DNA of 64,000 bases from an uncultured Lachnospiraceae bacterium (GTDB lineage Bacteria; Bacillota; Clostridia; Lachnospirales; Lachnospiraceae): NCBI GenBank assembly GCA_902793685.1, contig CADBEN010000001.1, forward strand, positions 186,001 to 250,000, in the 5' to 3' direction. Below the pieces are notes generated by a model. The model saw only the letters and a list, made by a program, of their open reading frames with translations, was not told where the DNA came from and ran no database searches. Position 1 is the stretch's first letter. Every line of letters starts with the position of its first letter. The translations under genes and the position numbers were made by a program. Of the stretch, positions 17,055 through 25,968 are shown one piece after another.

Positions 17055-18229
17055 ACGCCCGGCCCCCGTTCTTCCTGTGCAGAGTCCGCCGCAGAGCCCG
17101 GGAACCCTTCCACGATCACGACGGAATCGGTGCTCTCCTCCGTCGGGGCGGCAGCCGCGGTCTCAGCCGCGGTCTCAGCCGTGGTCTCAGCCGTGGTCTC
17201 CGGGGCAGCGGGTCCTGCTTCTTCCGTCTGCGCTTCCGTCTCCGTCATGCCTTCACCGGAAGTTTCACCGCTGTTCACAGTCTCCGTTCCGGACGATGCC
17301 GACGGCTCTTCCGCAGTACCCTCCGCAGTCTTATCCGTGACCACGTCCGGGACAGCGCCGGCGGCGGCAGCCTCGGCCGCTTCCCTTTCCGTCCGCTCCC
17401 GGAATTCGGATTTCAGTTCCGTCACGACCAGCACTTCCTGCAGCGTGCCGAAATCCGCCGCGGGAACCAGAGTACCGCTGCGGGTCAGTCTCGAAGCGTC
17501 CGTGCGCAGATCCTTCGCGTACCCGATCAGGATGCCGGGAAGGAACTTCGCGCTGACGGTGGAGGTCACGATCTTGTCGCCGTCCTTGATGTCCGCGGTG
17601 TCCGTGATATCGCTGATCCGGAGAAGCCCCTCGCTGTAGAGCTTCAGGTCTCCGGACACGATGCAGGTGTCCCCGGACTGCATGGCCATGGCGCTGACGC
17701 GGCTCACGTCGTCGATGATGGATCGCACCGTCGCGTAGTTCGCGCCCACGTCCGTCACGATCCCGATCAGACCGCCGCCGGCCAGGACGTTCATGTCCGG
17801 GCGGATGCCGTCCGCGCTTCCCTTGTCGATGCGGAAGATGTGGAACCACCCTCCGGTGTCCTTCGCGATGACCCGGGCGCCGACCATATGGTACTGGCCG
17901 TAATTCTGGTCAAGCTCATAAAGCCTGCGAAGGCGGGTCAGCTCGAAGCTGTCTGCCTGCAGGCGCGTGTTCTCCATGACAAGCTCGTCGATCTGTTCCT
18001 GAAGCCGGCGGTTGTCGTCCAGCGCCGACTGGAGCTTCTCCCTGTCACGGAGGTTATTGTAGAGCGATTTTCCGACCCGGTTTACGCCGGACTGAACCGG
18101 CATAAGAAAGTAGCCGACCGCAGTCCGGAGCGGCGAAAGCCATTCGTCGCGCACCGTCGTGACGCCGATCATGATAATGCAGAGAACGCTCAGCACTGCA
18201 AGGATCAGCCGGTTGTTCGATAATTTCAC
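17051..18229 (-). CDS. mreC: Rod shape-determining protein MreC with a long acidic tail
   Basis: 392 aa. N-terminal membrane helix (about 8-25), coiled coil (about 58-100), then the beta-barrel MreC core with GGLIGIVTDVGANYATVRSI. MreC organises the elongation complex outside the membrane. The last roughly 110 residues are low-complexity Glu/Thr/Ala/Ser, including repeated TAET/AAET units, absent from short MreC proteins. GTG start overlapping the radC stop as GTGA. No mreB precedes it; see findings. Confidence 0.93.
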   Translation of the reverse strand: MKLSNNRLILAVLSVLCIIMIGVTTVRDEWLSPLRTAVGYFLMPVQSGVNRVGKSLYNNLRDREKLQSALDDNRRLQEQIDELVMENTRLQADSFELTRLRRLYELDQNYGQYHMVGARVIAKDTGGWFHIFRIDKGSADGIRPDMNVLAGGGLIGIVTDVGANYATVRSIIDDVSRVSAMAMQSGDTCIVSGDLKLYSEGLLRISDITDTADIKDGDKIVTSTVSAKFLPGILIGYAKDLRTDASRLTRSGTLVPAADFGTLQEVLVVTELKSEFRERTEREAAEAAAAGAVPDVVTDKTAEGTAEEPSASSGTETVNSGETSGEGMTETEAQTEEAGPAAPETTAETTAETAAETAAAAPTEESTDSVVIVEGFPGSAADSAQEERGPGV

Positions 18230-18915
18230 AGTTTACCCCACTCCTTGAAGCTGTAGTAGGTGTTGTCTCCTATTATGATGTGGTCCGAGAGGGTGATGCC
18301 GACCAGCTCTCCTGCCTCGGCCACCTTCTCTGTTACCACGGTGTCTTCCTCGCTCGGGGACGGATCCCCGCTCGGGTGGTTGTGGATCAGGATCAGATTG
18401 ACAGCCCGGTGCCTCAGGGCCTCGATCATGATCTCCCTGACGGAGACCAGGGATGCGTTCACGGTCCCTCGGGTGATGACCCTGTCCCGGATCAGTCCCA
18501 TACGGGTATCCAGAAACACCGCCCGGAGCTCTTCCTGCTCCAGATGCCGGAGGTCCTGCATATAGTACCGTGCGCACTCTCCCGGATCCGAAAATTTTCC
18601 GATCCGTCTCTCCGCGTCCCTCCGCCAGATCCGCCGGGCAAGCTCCCCGATGGCCAGCAGCTGGACCGCCTTTACGCCGCCGATCCCGCTGCAGGACAGG
18701 TATTCCTCATAGCTGTAATGCAGCAGACCGGAAAGGCCTTCCCCGCGCCCGCCGAGGTCAAGGACCTCTGAAGACAGCGTAAGGACGTCCGCTGAGGGCG
18801 TTCCGGTCCTTAAGAGGACCGCCAGCAGCTCCGAGTCTGAGAGGACAGAGATGCCGTTTCTCACCGCTTTTTCATACGGACGTTCATTTTCGGGTATCGA
18901 TTTCAGTCTGTTCAT
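18226..18915 (-). CDS. radC: RadC-family JAMM protein
   Basis: 229 aa. An N-terminal helix-hairpin-helix-like segment (SGIGGVKAVQLLAI) is followed by the MPN/JAMM fold with HNHPSGDPSPSEED, metal ligands H178, H180 and D188-region acid residues. The family's biochemical role is unsettled and a DNA repair function is doubted. Start at the ATG after AGGAGATCATAC. In many Firmicutes it precedes mreB; here it overlaps mreC directly by 4 nt. Confidence 0.93.
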   Translation of the reverse strand: MNRLKSIPENERPYEKAVRNGISVLSDSELLAVLLRTGTPSADVLTLSSEVLDLGGRGEGLSGLLHYSYEEYLSCSGIGGVKAVQLLAIGELARRIWRRDAERRIGKFSDPGECARYYMQDLRHLEQEELRAVFLDTRMGLIRDRVITRGTVNASLVSVREIMIEALRHRAVNLILIHNHPSGDPSPSEEDTVVTEKVAEAGELVGITLSDHIIIGDNTYYSFKEWGKL

Positions 18916-18972
18916 GTATGATCTCCTTTCGGGCTCTCCAGGTACATGCCGGCCGGAAATCACACAGAATTT

Positions 18973-18995
18973 CAGCTCCCGGATTCGGGATGCTG
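18973..18995 (-). terminator. Weak hairpin between the lyase-like gene and radC
   Basis: CAGC plus TCCC pair with GGGA plus GCTG around a 6-nt loop, with one bulged base; the tract after it (AAATTCTGTG on the minus strand) is poor in T. It may partly separate the miaA-side operon from radC-mre. Confidence 0.35.
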
Positions 18996-19009
18996 AACAA
19001 TACTATATT

Positions 19010-20302
19010 TTAACCCTTTATGATCGATGCATCAATCAGTTTCTGAACCGACATGAGCACGCCGGCCTTCGCGCTGCTGAAGGTCAGGCCGCCCTGGAAG
19101 AAGGCGGTGTACGGCGGGCGCATGGGTCCGTCGGCGGAAAGCTCGATGGAAGCGCCGGACACAAAGGCGCCGGCTGCCATGATGACCGGATCGTCGTAGC
19201 CCGGCATATCCCAGGGCTCCGGCGTCACAAAGCTGTCCACAGGAGCTGCCGCCTGGATCCCGAGGCAGAAAGCGGAAAGTGCCTCCGGCGTCATGAGATC
19301 CACAGACTGAATGATGTCGTGGCGGGTCTCCTCTGCCCGCGGCACCACATGGAAGCCCAGATCCTGGTATATCTGCGCTGCGAAGACCGCGGCCTTCTCC
19401 GCGGAAGCCGTGACTGCGGGCGCCAGGAACAGCCCCTGCAGGAGCTGACGGGTGACGCCGAGGGAGGCGCCGAGCTCCTTTCCGAGGCCGGGAGCTGTCA
19501 GCCGGTAAGCCGCGTTGGCGACGCACTCCTCCGTCCCGGCAATGTAGCCGCCGATGGGGGCGAGGCCGCCGCCCGGATTCTTGATAAGAGAACCGACGAT
19601 CATGTCCGCCCCCACGTCCGTGGGCTCCGTGATCTCTACGAACTCTCCGTAGCAGTTGTCCACCATGCAGATCACATCGGGCCGGATATCCTTAATGAAG
19701 GCGATCAGCTTTCCGATCTCAGCGACAGACAGGGTGTGCCGCGCGGAATAACCCTTGGAACGCTGGATCTCCACCAGGCGGGTGCGGGAATTCAGGGCTT
19801 CCCGGATCCCGTCAAAGTCAAAGCTTCCGTCCGGAAGCAGGTCGACCTGCCGGTAAGTGACGCCGTACTCCGCCAGGGATCCCCGCTGGGGCCGGATCCC
19901 GATCACCTCGTCCAAAGTGTCGTAGGGCTTTCCCACCGGAGACAGGATCTCATCCCCCGGCCTCAGATTTCCGGACAGGGCGATGGACAGGGCGTGGGTG
20001 CCGCTGACCAGCTGGGCCCGCACCAGAGCGTCCTCCGTGCCGAAAACATGGGCATAAAGCTCCTCCAGGCCGTCGCGGCCCAGATCGTTGTAGCCGTATC
20101 CGGTGCTGGGGGCAAACCAGGCCTCTCCGACCCTGCACTCCCGGAAGGCGTTCAGGACCTTGATCTGGTTGTACTCCGCGATGCGGTCGATCTCGGCGAA
20201 ATGCGCAGCACAGGCTTTCTCCGCCTTTTCACCGAGGCGGATGGCCTCCGCAGAGATCCCGATCTTCCGGTACATTTCTTCCATTGCGCTCATGAAATTC
20301 AT
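19010..20302 (-). CDS. Methionine gamma-lyase-like PLP enzyme ('aluminum resistance' family)
   Basis: 430 aa fold-type I PLP enzyme of the YnbB/PF06838 family. The PLP lysine is K241 in SLIKNPGGG, and VDNCYGEF and GTHALSIAL are family blocks. Databases call it aluminum resistance protein or methionine gamma-lyase family; the real substrate is not known from sequence. It follows miaA with an ATGA overlap, an arrangement conserved in Clostridia, and GAAGATAAGAA precedes the ATG. Confidence 0.9.
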   Translation of the reverse strand: MNFMSAMEEMYRKIGISAEAIRLGEKAEKACAAHFAEIDRIAEYNQIKVLNAFRECRVGEAWFAPSTGYGYNDLGRDGLEELYAHVFGTEDALVRAQLVSGTHALSIALSGNLRPGDEILSPVGKPYDTLDEVIGIRPQRGSLAEYGVTYRQVDLLPDGSFDFDGIREALNSRTRLVEIQRSKGYSARHTLSVAEIGKLIAFIKDIRPDVICMVDNCYGEFVEITEPTDVGADMIVGSLIKNPGGGLAPIGGYIAGTEECVANAAYRLTAPGLGKELGASLGVTRQLLQGLFLAPAVTASAEKAAVFAAQIYQDLGFHVVPRAEETRHDIIQSVDLMTPEALSAFCLGIQAAAPVDSFVTPEPWDMPGYDDPVIMAAGAFVSGASIELSADGPMRPPYTAFFQGGLTFSSAKAGVLMSVQKLIDASIIKG

Positions 20303-21321
20303 TTCTTATCTTCTTTCCCGTCTCCGGAAGCAGACGGCGTTCCTTCTGCCGCACTGCCCGGCGCCGCGTCCGCTTTTGCGTCCGCGATCAGCCGGAGACT
20401 TTCTTCTGTCATTTTTTCGAGGATCTTCTTTCTGCTTCCGCCGAAATCCTCCAGGCGGATCCAGACTGCGTCCGGCTCCCTGCGGAACCAGGTGAGCTGC
20501 CGTTTCGCGAAATGTCTGGTCTCTTTTTTGATCCGTTCCACCGCCTCATCCAGAGTACAGATCCCCTCCAGATAATCGAACATCTGCCGGTATCCCAGGC
20601 CCTGCATGGAGACCATGTCCGAGGTGACGCCCCGGTCCCGGAGCGCTTTCACTTCTTCCTTCAGGCCGTCCTGCATCATCAGGTCCACCCGGTAGTCGAT
20701 CCGTGCATAGAGAGACGGCCGGTCCATGGTCATCACGTAGAACAGGAAGCGGTAGGGAGACCTGCGCTCCCGCTGTTCCCTGTTGTGGTCTGAGATCCTT
20801 CTCCCGGTCAGCCGGTAGAACTCCAGGGCGCGGATCACCCGCTTTTTATTATTGGCGTGGATCATCTCCGCGGATTCCGGATCCACGCGCTTAAGCTCCG
20901 CGTGCATCTCCTCCGGCCCGCGGGCCTCCATCTCCTCCTCCAGCTGACGGCGCATCTCATCAGAGCCTTCCTCCGGATCGAACTCGATGTCATAAAGGAT
21001 CGACTGAATGTAAAAGCCGGTGCCGCCCACCAGGACCGGCACATGCCCCCGGGCAACGATCTCATCGATAGCGCCCCGTACGCGGTTCCGGAATTCCATC
21101 ACATTGAAGGCCTCGGACGGATCCAGAATGTCGATCAGGTGATGCGGTACACCCTGCATCTCTTCCTTCGTGACCTTTGCCGTGCCGATATCCATCCCGC
21201 GGTAGACCTGCATGGAGTCGGCGCTGATGATCTCACCGCCGATCCGCTTCGCAAGCTCCACCGAGATGGCTGTTTTCCCCACCGCCGTCGGCCCGGCGAT
21301 GATGACCAGAGGCGTACTCAC
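20299..21321 (-). CDS. miaA: tRNA dimethylallyltransferase
   Basis: 340 aa. It adds a dimethylallyl group to A37 of tRNAs reading UNN codons; MiaB, encoded three genes upstream, then methylthiolates the product. The P-loop GPTAVGKT is at 10-17; SADSMQVYRGMDIGTAK and LVGGTGFYIQS are diagnostic. The last 25 or so residues are an Ala/Ser/Gly/Lys-rich extension beyond the family core. GTG start overlapping the mutL stop as GTGA. Confidence 0.96.
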   Translation of the reverse strand: MSTPLVIIAGPTAVGKTAISVELAKRIGGEIISADSMQVYRGMDIGTAKVTKEEMQGVPHHLIDILDPSEAFNVMEFRNRVRGAIDEIVARGHVPVLVGGTGFYIQSILYDIEFDPEEGSDEMRRQLEEEMEARGPEEMHAELKRVDPESAEMIHANNKKRVIRALEFYRLTGRRISDHNREQRERRSPYRFLFYVMTMDRPSLYARIDYRVDLMMQDGLKEEVKALRDRGVTSDMVSMQGLGYRQMFDYLEGICTLDEAVERIKKETRHFAKRQLTWFRREPDAVWIRLEDFGGSRKKILEKMTEESLRLIADAKADAAPGSAAEGTPSASGDGKEDKK

Positions 21322-23246
21322 AGCACCCTCCGGAAACGGCGGTCCAGCTCGCTTCTGGTAAGGCGGATGATGGTGGGACGCCCGTGGGGGCAGTTGTAAG
21401 GATCTTCCAGGGCGAACAGCTCGTCCAGAAGCTTTTCCGCCTCGCCCGCGCTGAGGGAGGTATTTCCCTTGACTGCCGCTTTGCAGGACATGGAAGCCGT
21501 CTTCTCGATGATCAGTGTCGGGACGGCACTGCCTCCCTCCTCGGAAAGACTTCCGATCATCTCCTTCAGAAGCTCTCCCTTCATGACCGAGGGAAGGAGG
21601 TCCGGCACTGCCCTGACTGCGTATTCATGTCCGCCGAAATGTTCGATCTCGTATCCCAGGGAAGAAAAGCTCTCCATATGGCGCTCCAGCAGAGCCGCCT
21701 CCCGGTCGGAAAGGGTCAGCATGGCCGGCGGAAGAAGCTGCTGGCTCACCACCGACTGCTCCTTCCAGGCCTTCATGAAGCGTTCGTAATTCACCTTCTC
21801 GTGGGCGGCATGCTGGTCGATGATGTACATCGCGTCGTTCCACTCCGCGATCCAGTAGGTGCCGAAGACCTCGCCCGCCAGACGGACCTCAGCCCTGTGC
21901 GCTGGATCCAGGAAGGAATACTGTCCGGTGCGGTCGATGCCGGCTGCTGCCTGTGTTTCTGCCTGCTTTTCTTCGTTCTTCCGGGGTTTCTCGGGAAGCA
22001 CAGTCCGTCCGGTCTGACTTCCGGTCTCCGCCGCAGACTTGTACTCCTCCGGCGTGCTCCAGGCAATCTCCCGGTTCTCCGGGGACCTCCCGGACCTCTC
22101 TCCGGAATCCCCTGCCGTCTCCCGGATAATACTGCCCGCGGTGCGCTTCTCTTCCAGGGCGGCGCGCTTTGTCTCAAAGGGCTCCGCAGGCCGCGGCTGC
22201 CGTCCCGCCGGCTTCTGCGCAGTTTTTCCCGCAGGGGCAAGAGACACGTCCCGGATCAGTTCCTTTCCCTTCAGGGCGCGCTCCACCGCCATCTTCAGGA
22301 AGTCATAAACTGCCTGGCTGTCGGAAAAACGGATCTCCCGTTTGGTGGGATGGACGTTCACATCCACCGCCGCCGGGTCAATGTCGATCAGCAGGACGCA
22401 GAAGGGGAAGCTGTGCTGCATCATCAGGTTTCCGTAGCCGTCCTCAATGGCTTTCGCGATGATCCCGCTCTTGATGTACCGCCCGTTCACACAGTAGTGT
22501 TCCAGGGCGCGGCTTCCGCGGCTCACCTCCGGCTTTCCGAGGAATCCCCGGACGCGGTATCCGCCCTGGGACGTGTCGATCTCGATCAGCGCATTCGCGA
22601 TCTCCCGGCCGTAAAGCTGGTAGATGACCTCCTTCAGGCGTCCGCTGCCGTTGGTGTGGAAGCGGCTCTGGCCGTTCACGATAAAACGGATGGACACCTC
22701 GGGATGGGACAGGGCCAGCTGTTCCGCCAGCTCCGCCACATGGGCCGCCTCCGTCGCCGGGGACTTCAGAAACTTCCGCCGCACGGGAGTGTGGAAAAAG
22801 ATGTCCCGGGCGATAACGGTGGTGCCTTCCGGCGCGCCGACTTCCTCAAAGGCTTTCTCCACGCCGCCATCCACCACATAGCGGGTCCCGGTCAGCGCAG
22901 CCCGGGTCTTCGTGATGATCTCGGTCCTGCAGACCGCGGCGATGCTGGAAAGCGCCTCTCCCCGGAATCCGAGGCTCCGGATCTCCTTCAGGTCCTCCGC
23001 CGTGCTGATCTTGCTGGTGGCATGTCGGAGAAAGGCGTTCCGCACGTCCTCCTTCGGGATCCCGCATCCGTTGTCGGTGACACGGATCAGCGCCTGGCCG
23101 CCGTCCCGGATCTCGATGGTGACCGCCGACGCGTCCGCGTCGATGGCGTTCTCCGTGAGCTCCTTCACGATGGAGGCCGGCCGCTCGACGACCTCGCCCG
23201 CGGCGATCTTGTTGATGGTATCGTTGTCTAAAATATTGATTCCCAT
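21318..23246 (-). CDS. mutL: DNA mismatch repair protein MutL (endonuclease type)
   Basis: 642 aa. GHKL ATPase domain at the N-terminus (IAAGEVVERPASIVKELTENA, DNGCGI, GFRGEALSSI), variable linker (about 335-450), C-terminal dimerisation domain. It carries DQHAAHEKVNYE from D477 and CPHGRP near the C-terminus, the metal-binding motifs of nicking MutL proteins found in bacteria without MutH. It works with MutS, encoded 7 nt upstream. ATG 6 nt after GAGG. Confidence 0.97.
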   Translation of the reverse strand: MGINILDNDTINKIAAGEVVERPASIVKELTENAIDADASAVTIEIRDGGQALIRVTDNGCGIPKEDVRNAFLRHATSKISTAEDLKEIRSLGFRGEALSSIAAVCRTEIITKTRAALTGTRYVVDGGVEKAFEEVGAPEGTTVIARDIFFHTPVRRKFLKSPATEAAHVAELAEQLALSHPEVSIRFIVNGQSRFHTNGSGRLKEVIYQLYGREIANALIEIDTSQGGYRVRGFLGKPEVSRGSRALEHYCVNGRYIKSGIIAKAIEDGYGNLMMQHSFPFCVLLIDIDPAAVDVNVHPTKREIRFSDSQAVYDFLKMAVERALKGKELIRDVSLAPAGKTAQKPAGRQPRPAEPFETKRAALEEKRTAGSIIRETAGDSGERSGRSPENREIAWSTPEEYKSAAETGSQTGRTVLPEKPRKNEEKQAETQAAAGIDRTGQYSFLDPAHRAEVRLAGEVFGTYWIAEWNDAMYIIDQHAAHEKVNYERFMKAWKEQSVVSQQLLPPAMLTLSDREAALLERHMESFSSLGYEIEHFGGHEYAVRAVPDLLPSVMKGELLKEMIGSLSEEGGSAVPTLIIEKTASMSCKAAVKGNTSLSAGEAEKLLDELFALEDPYNCPHGRPTIIRLTRSELDRRFRRVL

Positions 23247-23253
23247 AAGTACC

Positions 23254-25968
23254 TCAGCCCTGGTTCTTTGCAGTCTCCTGCAGCCGGTAAAGGGTGTTCA
23301 GCGCCTCGATGGGCGTCATCCTGGAAAGGTCCGCGGTAAGGATCTCCTGACGGATGGGGTCAGTCTTCTGCGGTGCCGGTGCCGCAGGGGCATCGAAGAG
23401 GGACATCTGGACGCCCTCGTCCCGGAACGACCCCTTCTTTCCGCGGCGGCCCTTCATGCTTTCCCCGGCGATCTCCGCCGCCCGCGCAGCAATATCCGCG
23501 CCGGAAAGCTCCTCCGCCAGTTCCTTCGCCCGGTCTATGACCGGCTGGGGAACGCCGGCGAGCCGCGCCACCTGGATGCCGTAGCTCCGGTCCGCACCGC
23601 CCTTCACGATCTTCCGCAGGAAGACAATGTCCTCGCCCTGCTCCTTGACCGCGATACAGTAGTTGGTGACGCCGGGGACGGTTCCCTCCAGCTCCGTGAG
23701 TTCATGGTAATGTGTCGCGAAAAGGGTCTTCGCGCCGAGAATTCTCGTGTTCGCAATGTGCTCCACCACTGCCCAGGCAATGGAAAGCCCGTCGAAGGTT
23801 GAGGTGCCGCGGCCTATCTCATCCAGGATGACAAGGCTGTTCTTCGTGGCGTTGCGGAGGATGTTCGCCACCTCTGTCATCTCCACCATGAAGGTGCTCT
23901 GGCCGCTGGCCAGGTCGTCCGATGCCCCGACGCGGGTGAAGATCCGGTCGCAGATCCCGATGTCCGCCTCTGCAGCCGGTACGAAGGAACCCATCTGCGC
24001 CATCAGGACGATAAGCGCCGTCTGCCGCATGTAGGTGGATTTTCCGGCCATGTTGGGGCCGGTGATGATGGAGATCCGGTTCTCTTTCCCGTCCAGCAGG
24101 GTATCGTTCGCTACGAAGCGCCCGCTGTCCATCATCCGCTCCACCACAGGATGACGGCCGTCCCGGATCCGGATGACGCCGTTTGTGTTGATCTCCGGGC
24201 GCACGTAGTCGTAGCGCTGGGCTGCGTCCGCCAGGGACGCCAGGGCGTCGGTCTCCGCCACAGCCCGCGCCGTCTCCTGGATCCGCTGCACCTCCGCCGC
24301 GGCCTTCTGCCGGATCTCGGTGAAAAGATCGTATTCCAGCGTCAGCAGCTTGTCCTCGGCGCCCAGGATGGTCTCCTCCATCTTCTGGAGCTCCGGGCTC
24401 GTGTAGCGCTCCGCGTTCGTCAGGGTCTGCTTGCGGATAAAATAGTCCGGCGCCATGCTGACGAAGGATTTCGTGACTTCAAAGTAATATCCGAAGACCT
24501 TGTTGTACTTGATCCGGAGATTCTTGATCCCGGTCTTCTCCCGCTCCCGCGCCTCCAGGTCGGCGAGCCAGGACTTTCCTTCGGTGCTCGCCTTCCTCAG
24601 CGTGTCCACGGTCTCGTTCCATCCTTCGCGGATGATGCCGCCCTCCCGCACAGTGATGGGCGGATCGTCGCTTATGGAGTCCCGGATCAGGGTGCAGACA
24701 TCCTCCAGCGGATCCAGCCTCGAAACGATGTCCTTCAGCACCGGCGCGTCAAAGCAGCTGAGAAGGCTCCGCACCGGCGGAAGCATTTCGAGGGACGTCC
24801 GGAATGCGATCAGGTCCCGGGGATTTGCGGTTCCCGAGCTGATGCGCCCCATCAGCCGCTCCATGTCGTAGATCGGGGACAGATATTCCCGGAGTTCTTC
24901 ACGGTCTATGAACCGCTCCTTTAACTCCTGTACCGCGTCCTGCCGCGCCGTGATCCGTTCCTTCCGGATCAGGGGCTGCTCCACCCAGCTTCTCAGCAGG
25001 CGGGCACCCATGGCGGTCTTCGTGCGGTCCAGGACCCAGAGAAGGGTCCCGTGCTTCTCCTTCTCCCGCATGGTCTCCACCAGCTCCAGGTTCCGCCGGG
25101 AGGAGGAATCGATGATGAGGTATTCCCCGCTGCGGTAGGGCTTCAGCTTTGTGATCAGCTCACAGGTGTGCTTCTGTGTCTCATAGAGATACTGCATGGC
25201 AGCGCCGGCCGCCAGGGTCCCTTCCGGGAAATCCTTGAGTCCCAGAGCCTCCAGCGTCGCCGCGTGGAAATGCTCCTTCAGGATCCGGGCACAGTTTTCA
25301 TCCGAAAAATAAAAATCCTCCGGCCAGCTCACCGCCGGACTCCTGCCGCCGCCGAGCTGTGCAGGGTCCGCCCCGCTCATCTCGAATGCGCGGTTCAGGA
25401 GAAGCTCCGAAGGACTGTACTGGTTCAGTTCGTCGGCAAGCCGCTTGGCGCTGTCCGCTTCCGTCACAAAGAAATCGCCGGTGCTGATATCCGCCGCACA
25501 GATGCCGAATCTGCCCGCGGCATAGACGACGCAGGCCAGGAAATTGTTCCTGCCCTCGTCCAGTGCCTGGGCGTCCGTGATGGTGCCGGGGGTGACGACC
25601 TTGATGATCTCCCGCTTGACAAGACCCTTCGCGAGCTTCGGGTCCTCCATCTGCTCCGCGATGGCTACCTTGTAGCCCTTCCGGACCAGACGGCTGATGT
25701 AGGTGTCCGCCGCGTGGAAAGGCACGCCGCACATGGGCGCCCGCTCCTCCATGCCGCAGTCCTTGCCGGTCAGGGTGAGCTCCAGCTCCTTCGAGACCAG
25801 CTTCGCGTCGTCAAAGAACATCTCATAGAAATCGCCCAGACGGTAAAAAAGAATACAGTCCGGGCATTTCTTTTTCGTCTCCAGATAGTGCACCATCATC
25901 GGTGTCATCATCGCCCGCGGTGCGCGAGGCGCCTGCTCCCGCGGTGCGCGTGCGTTCATATTACCCAA
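23254..25968 (-). CDS. mutS: DNA mismatch recognition protein MutS
   Basis: 904 aa. Mismatch-binding domain starts near residue 23, with the family's FYRLGDFYEMF (Phe-X-Glu mismatch motif); Walker A GPNMAGKS at 637-644; signature LDEIGRGTSTFDG and the late helix-turn-helix are present. The likely start is TTG at 25968, 8 nt after AGGAGG; an ATG three codons on is 17 nt from it. The first 20 residues form an Ala/Arg/Pro-rich extension absent from most MutS proteins. The gene overlaps the 3' end of miaB by 13 nt. Confidence 0.96.
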   Translation of the reverse strand: MGNMNARAPREQAPRAPRAMMTPMMVHYLETKKKCPDCILFYRLGDFYEMFFDDAKLVSKELELTLTGKDCGMEERAPMCGVPFHAADTYISRLVRKGYKVAIAEQMEDPKLAKGLVKREIIKVVTPGTITDAQALDEGRNNFLACVVYAAGRFGICAADISTGDFFVTEADSAKRLADELNQYSPSELLLNRAFEMSGADPAQLGGGRSPAVSWPEDFYFSDENCARILKEHFHAATLEALGLKDFPEGTLAAGAAMQYLYETQKHTCELITKLKPYRSGEYLIIDSSSRRNLELVETMREKEKHGTLLWVLDRTKTAMGARLLRSWVEQPLIRKERITARQDAVQELKERFIDREELREYLSPIYDMERLMGRISSGTANPRDLIAFRTSLEMLPPVRSLLSCFDAPVLKDIVSRLDPLEDVCTLIRDSISDDPPITVREGGIIREGWNETVDTLRKASTEGKSWLADLEAREREKTGIKNLRIKYNKVFGYYFEVTKSFVSMAPDYFIRKQTLTNAERYTSPELQKMEETILGAEDKLLTLEYDLFTEIRQKAAAEVQRIQETARAVAETDALASLADAAQRYDYVRPEINTNGVIRIRDGRHPVVERMMDSGRFVANDTLLDGKENRISIITGPNMAGKSTYMRQTALIVLMAQMGSFVPAAEADIGICDRIFTRVGASDDLASGQSTFMVEMTEVANILRNATKNSLVILDEIGRGTSTFDGLSIAWAVVEHIANTRILGAKTLFATHYHELTELEGTVPGVTNYCIAVKEQGEDIVFLRKIVKGGADRSYGIQVARLAGVPQPVIDRAKELAEELSGADIAARAAEIAGESMKGRRGKKGSFRDEGVQMSLFDAPAAPAPQKTDPIRQEILTADLSRMTPIEALNTLYRLQETAKNQG

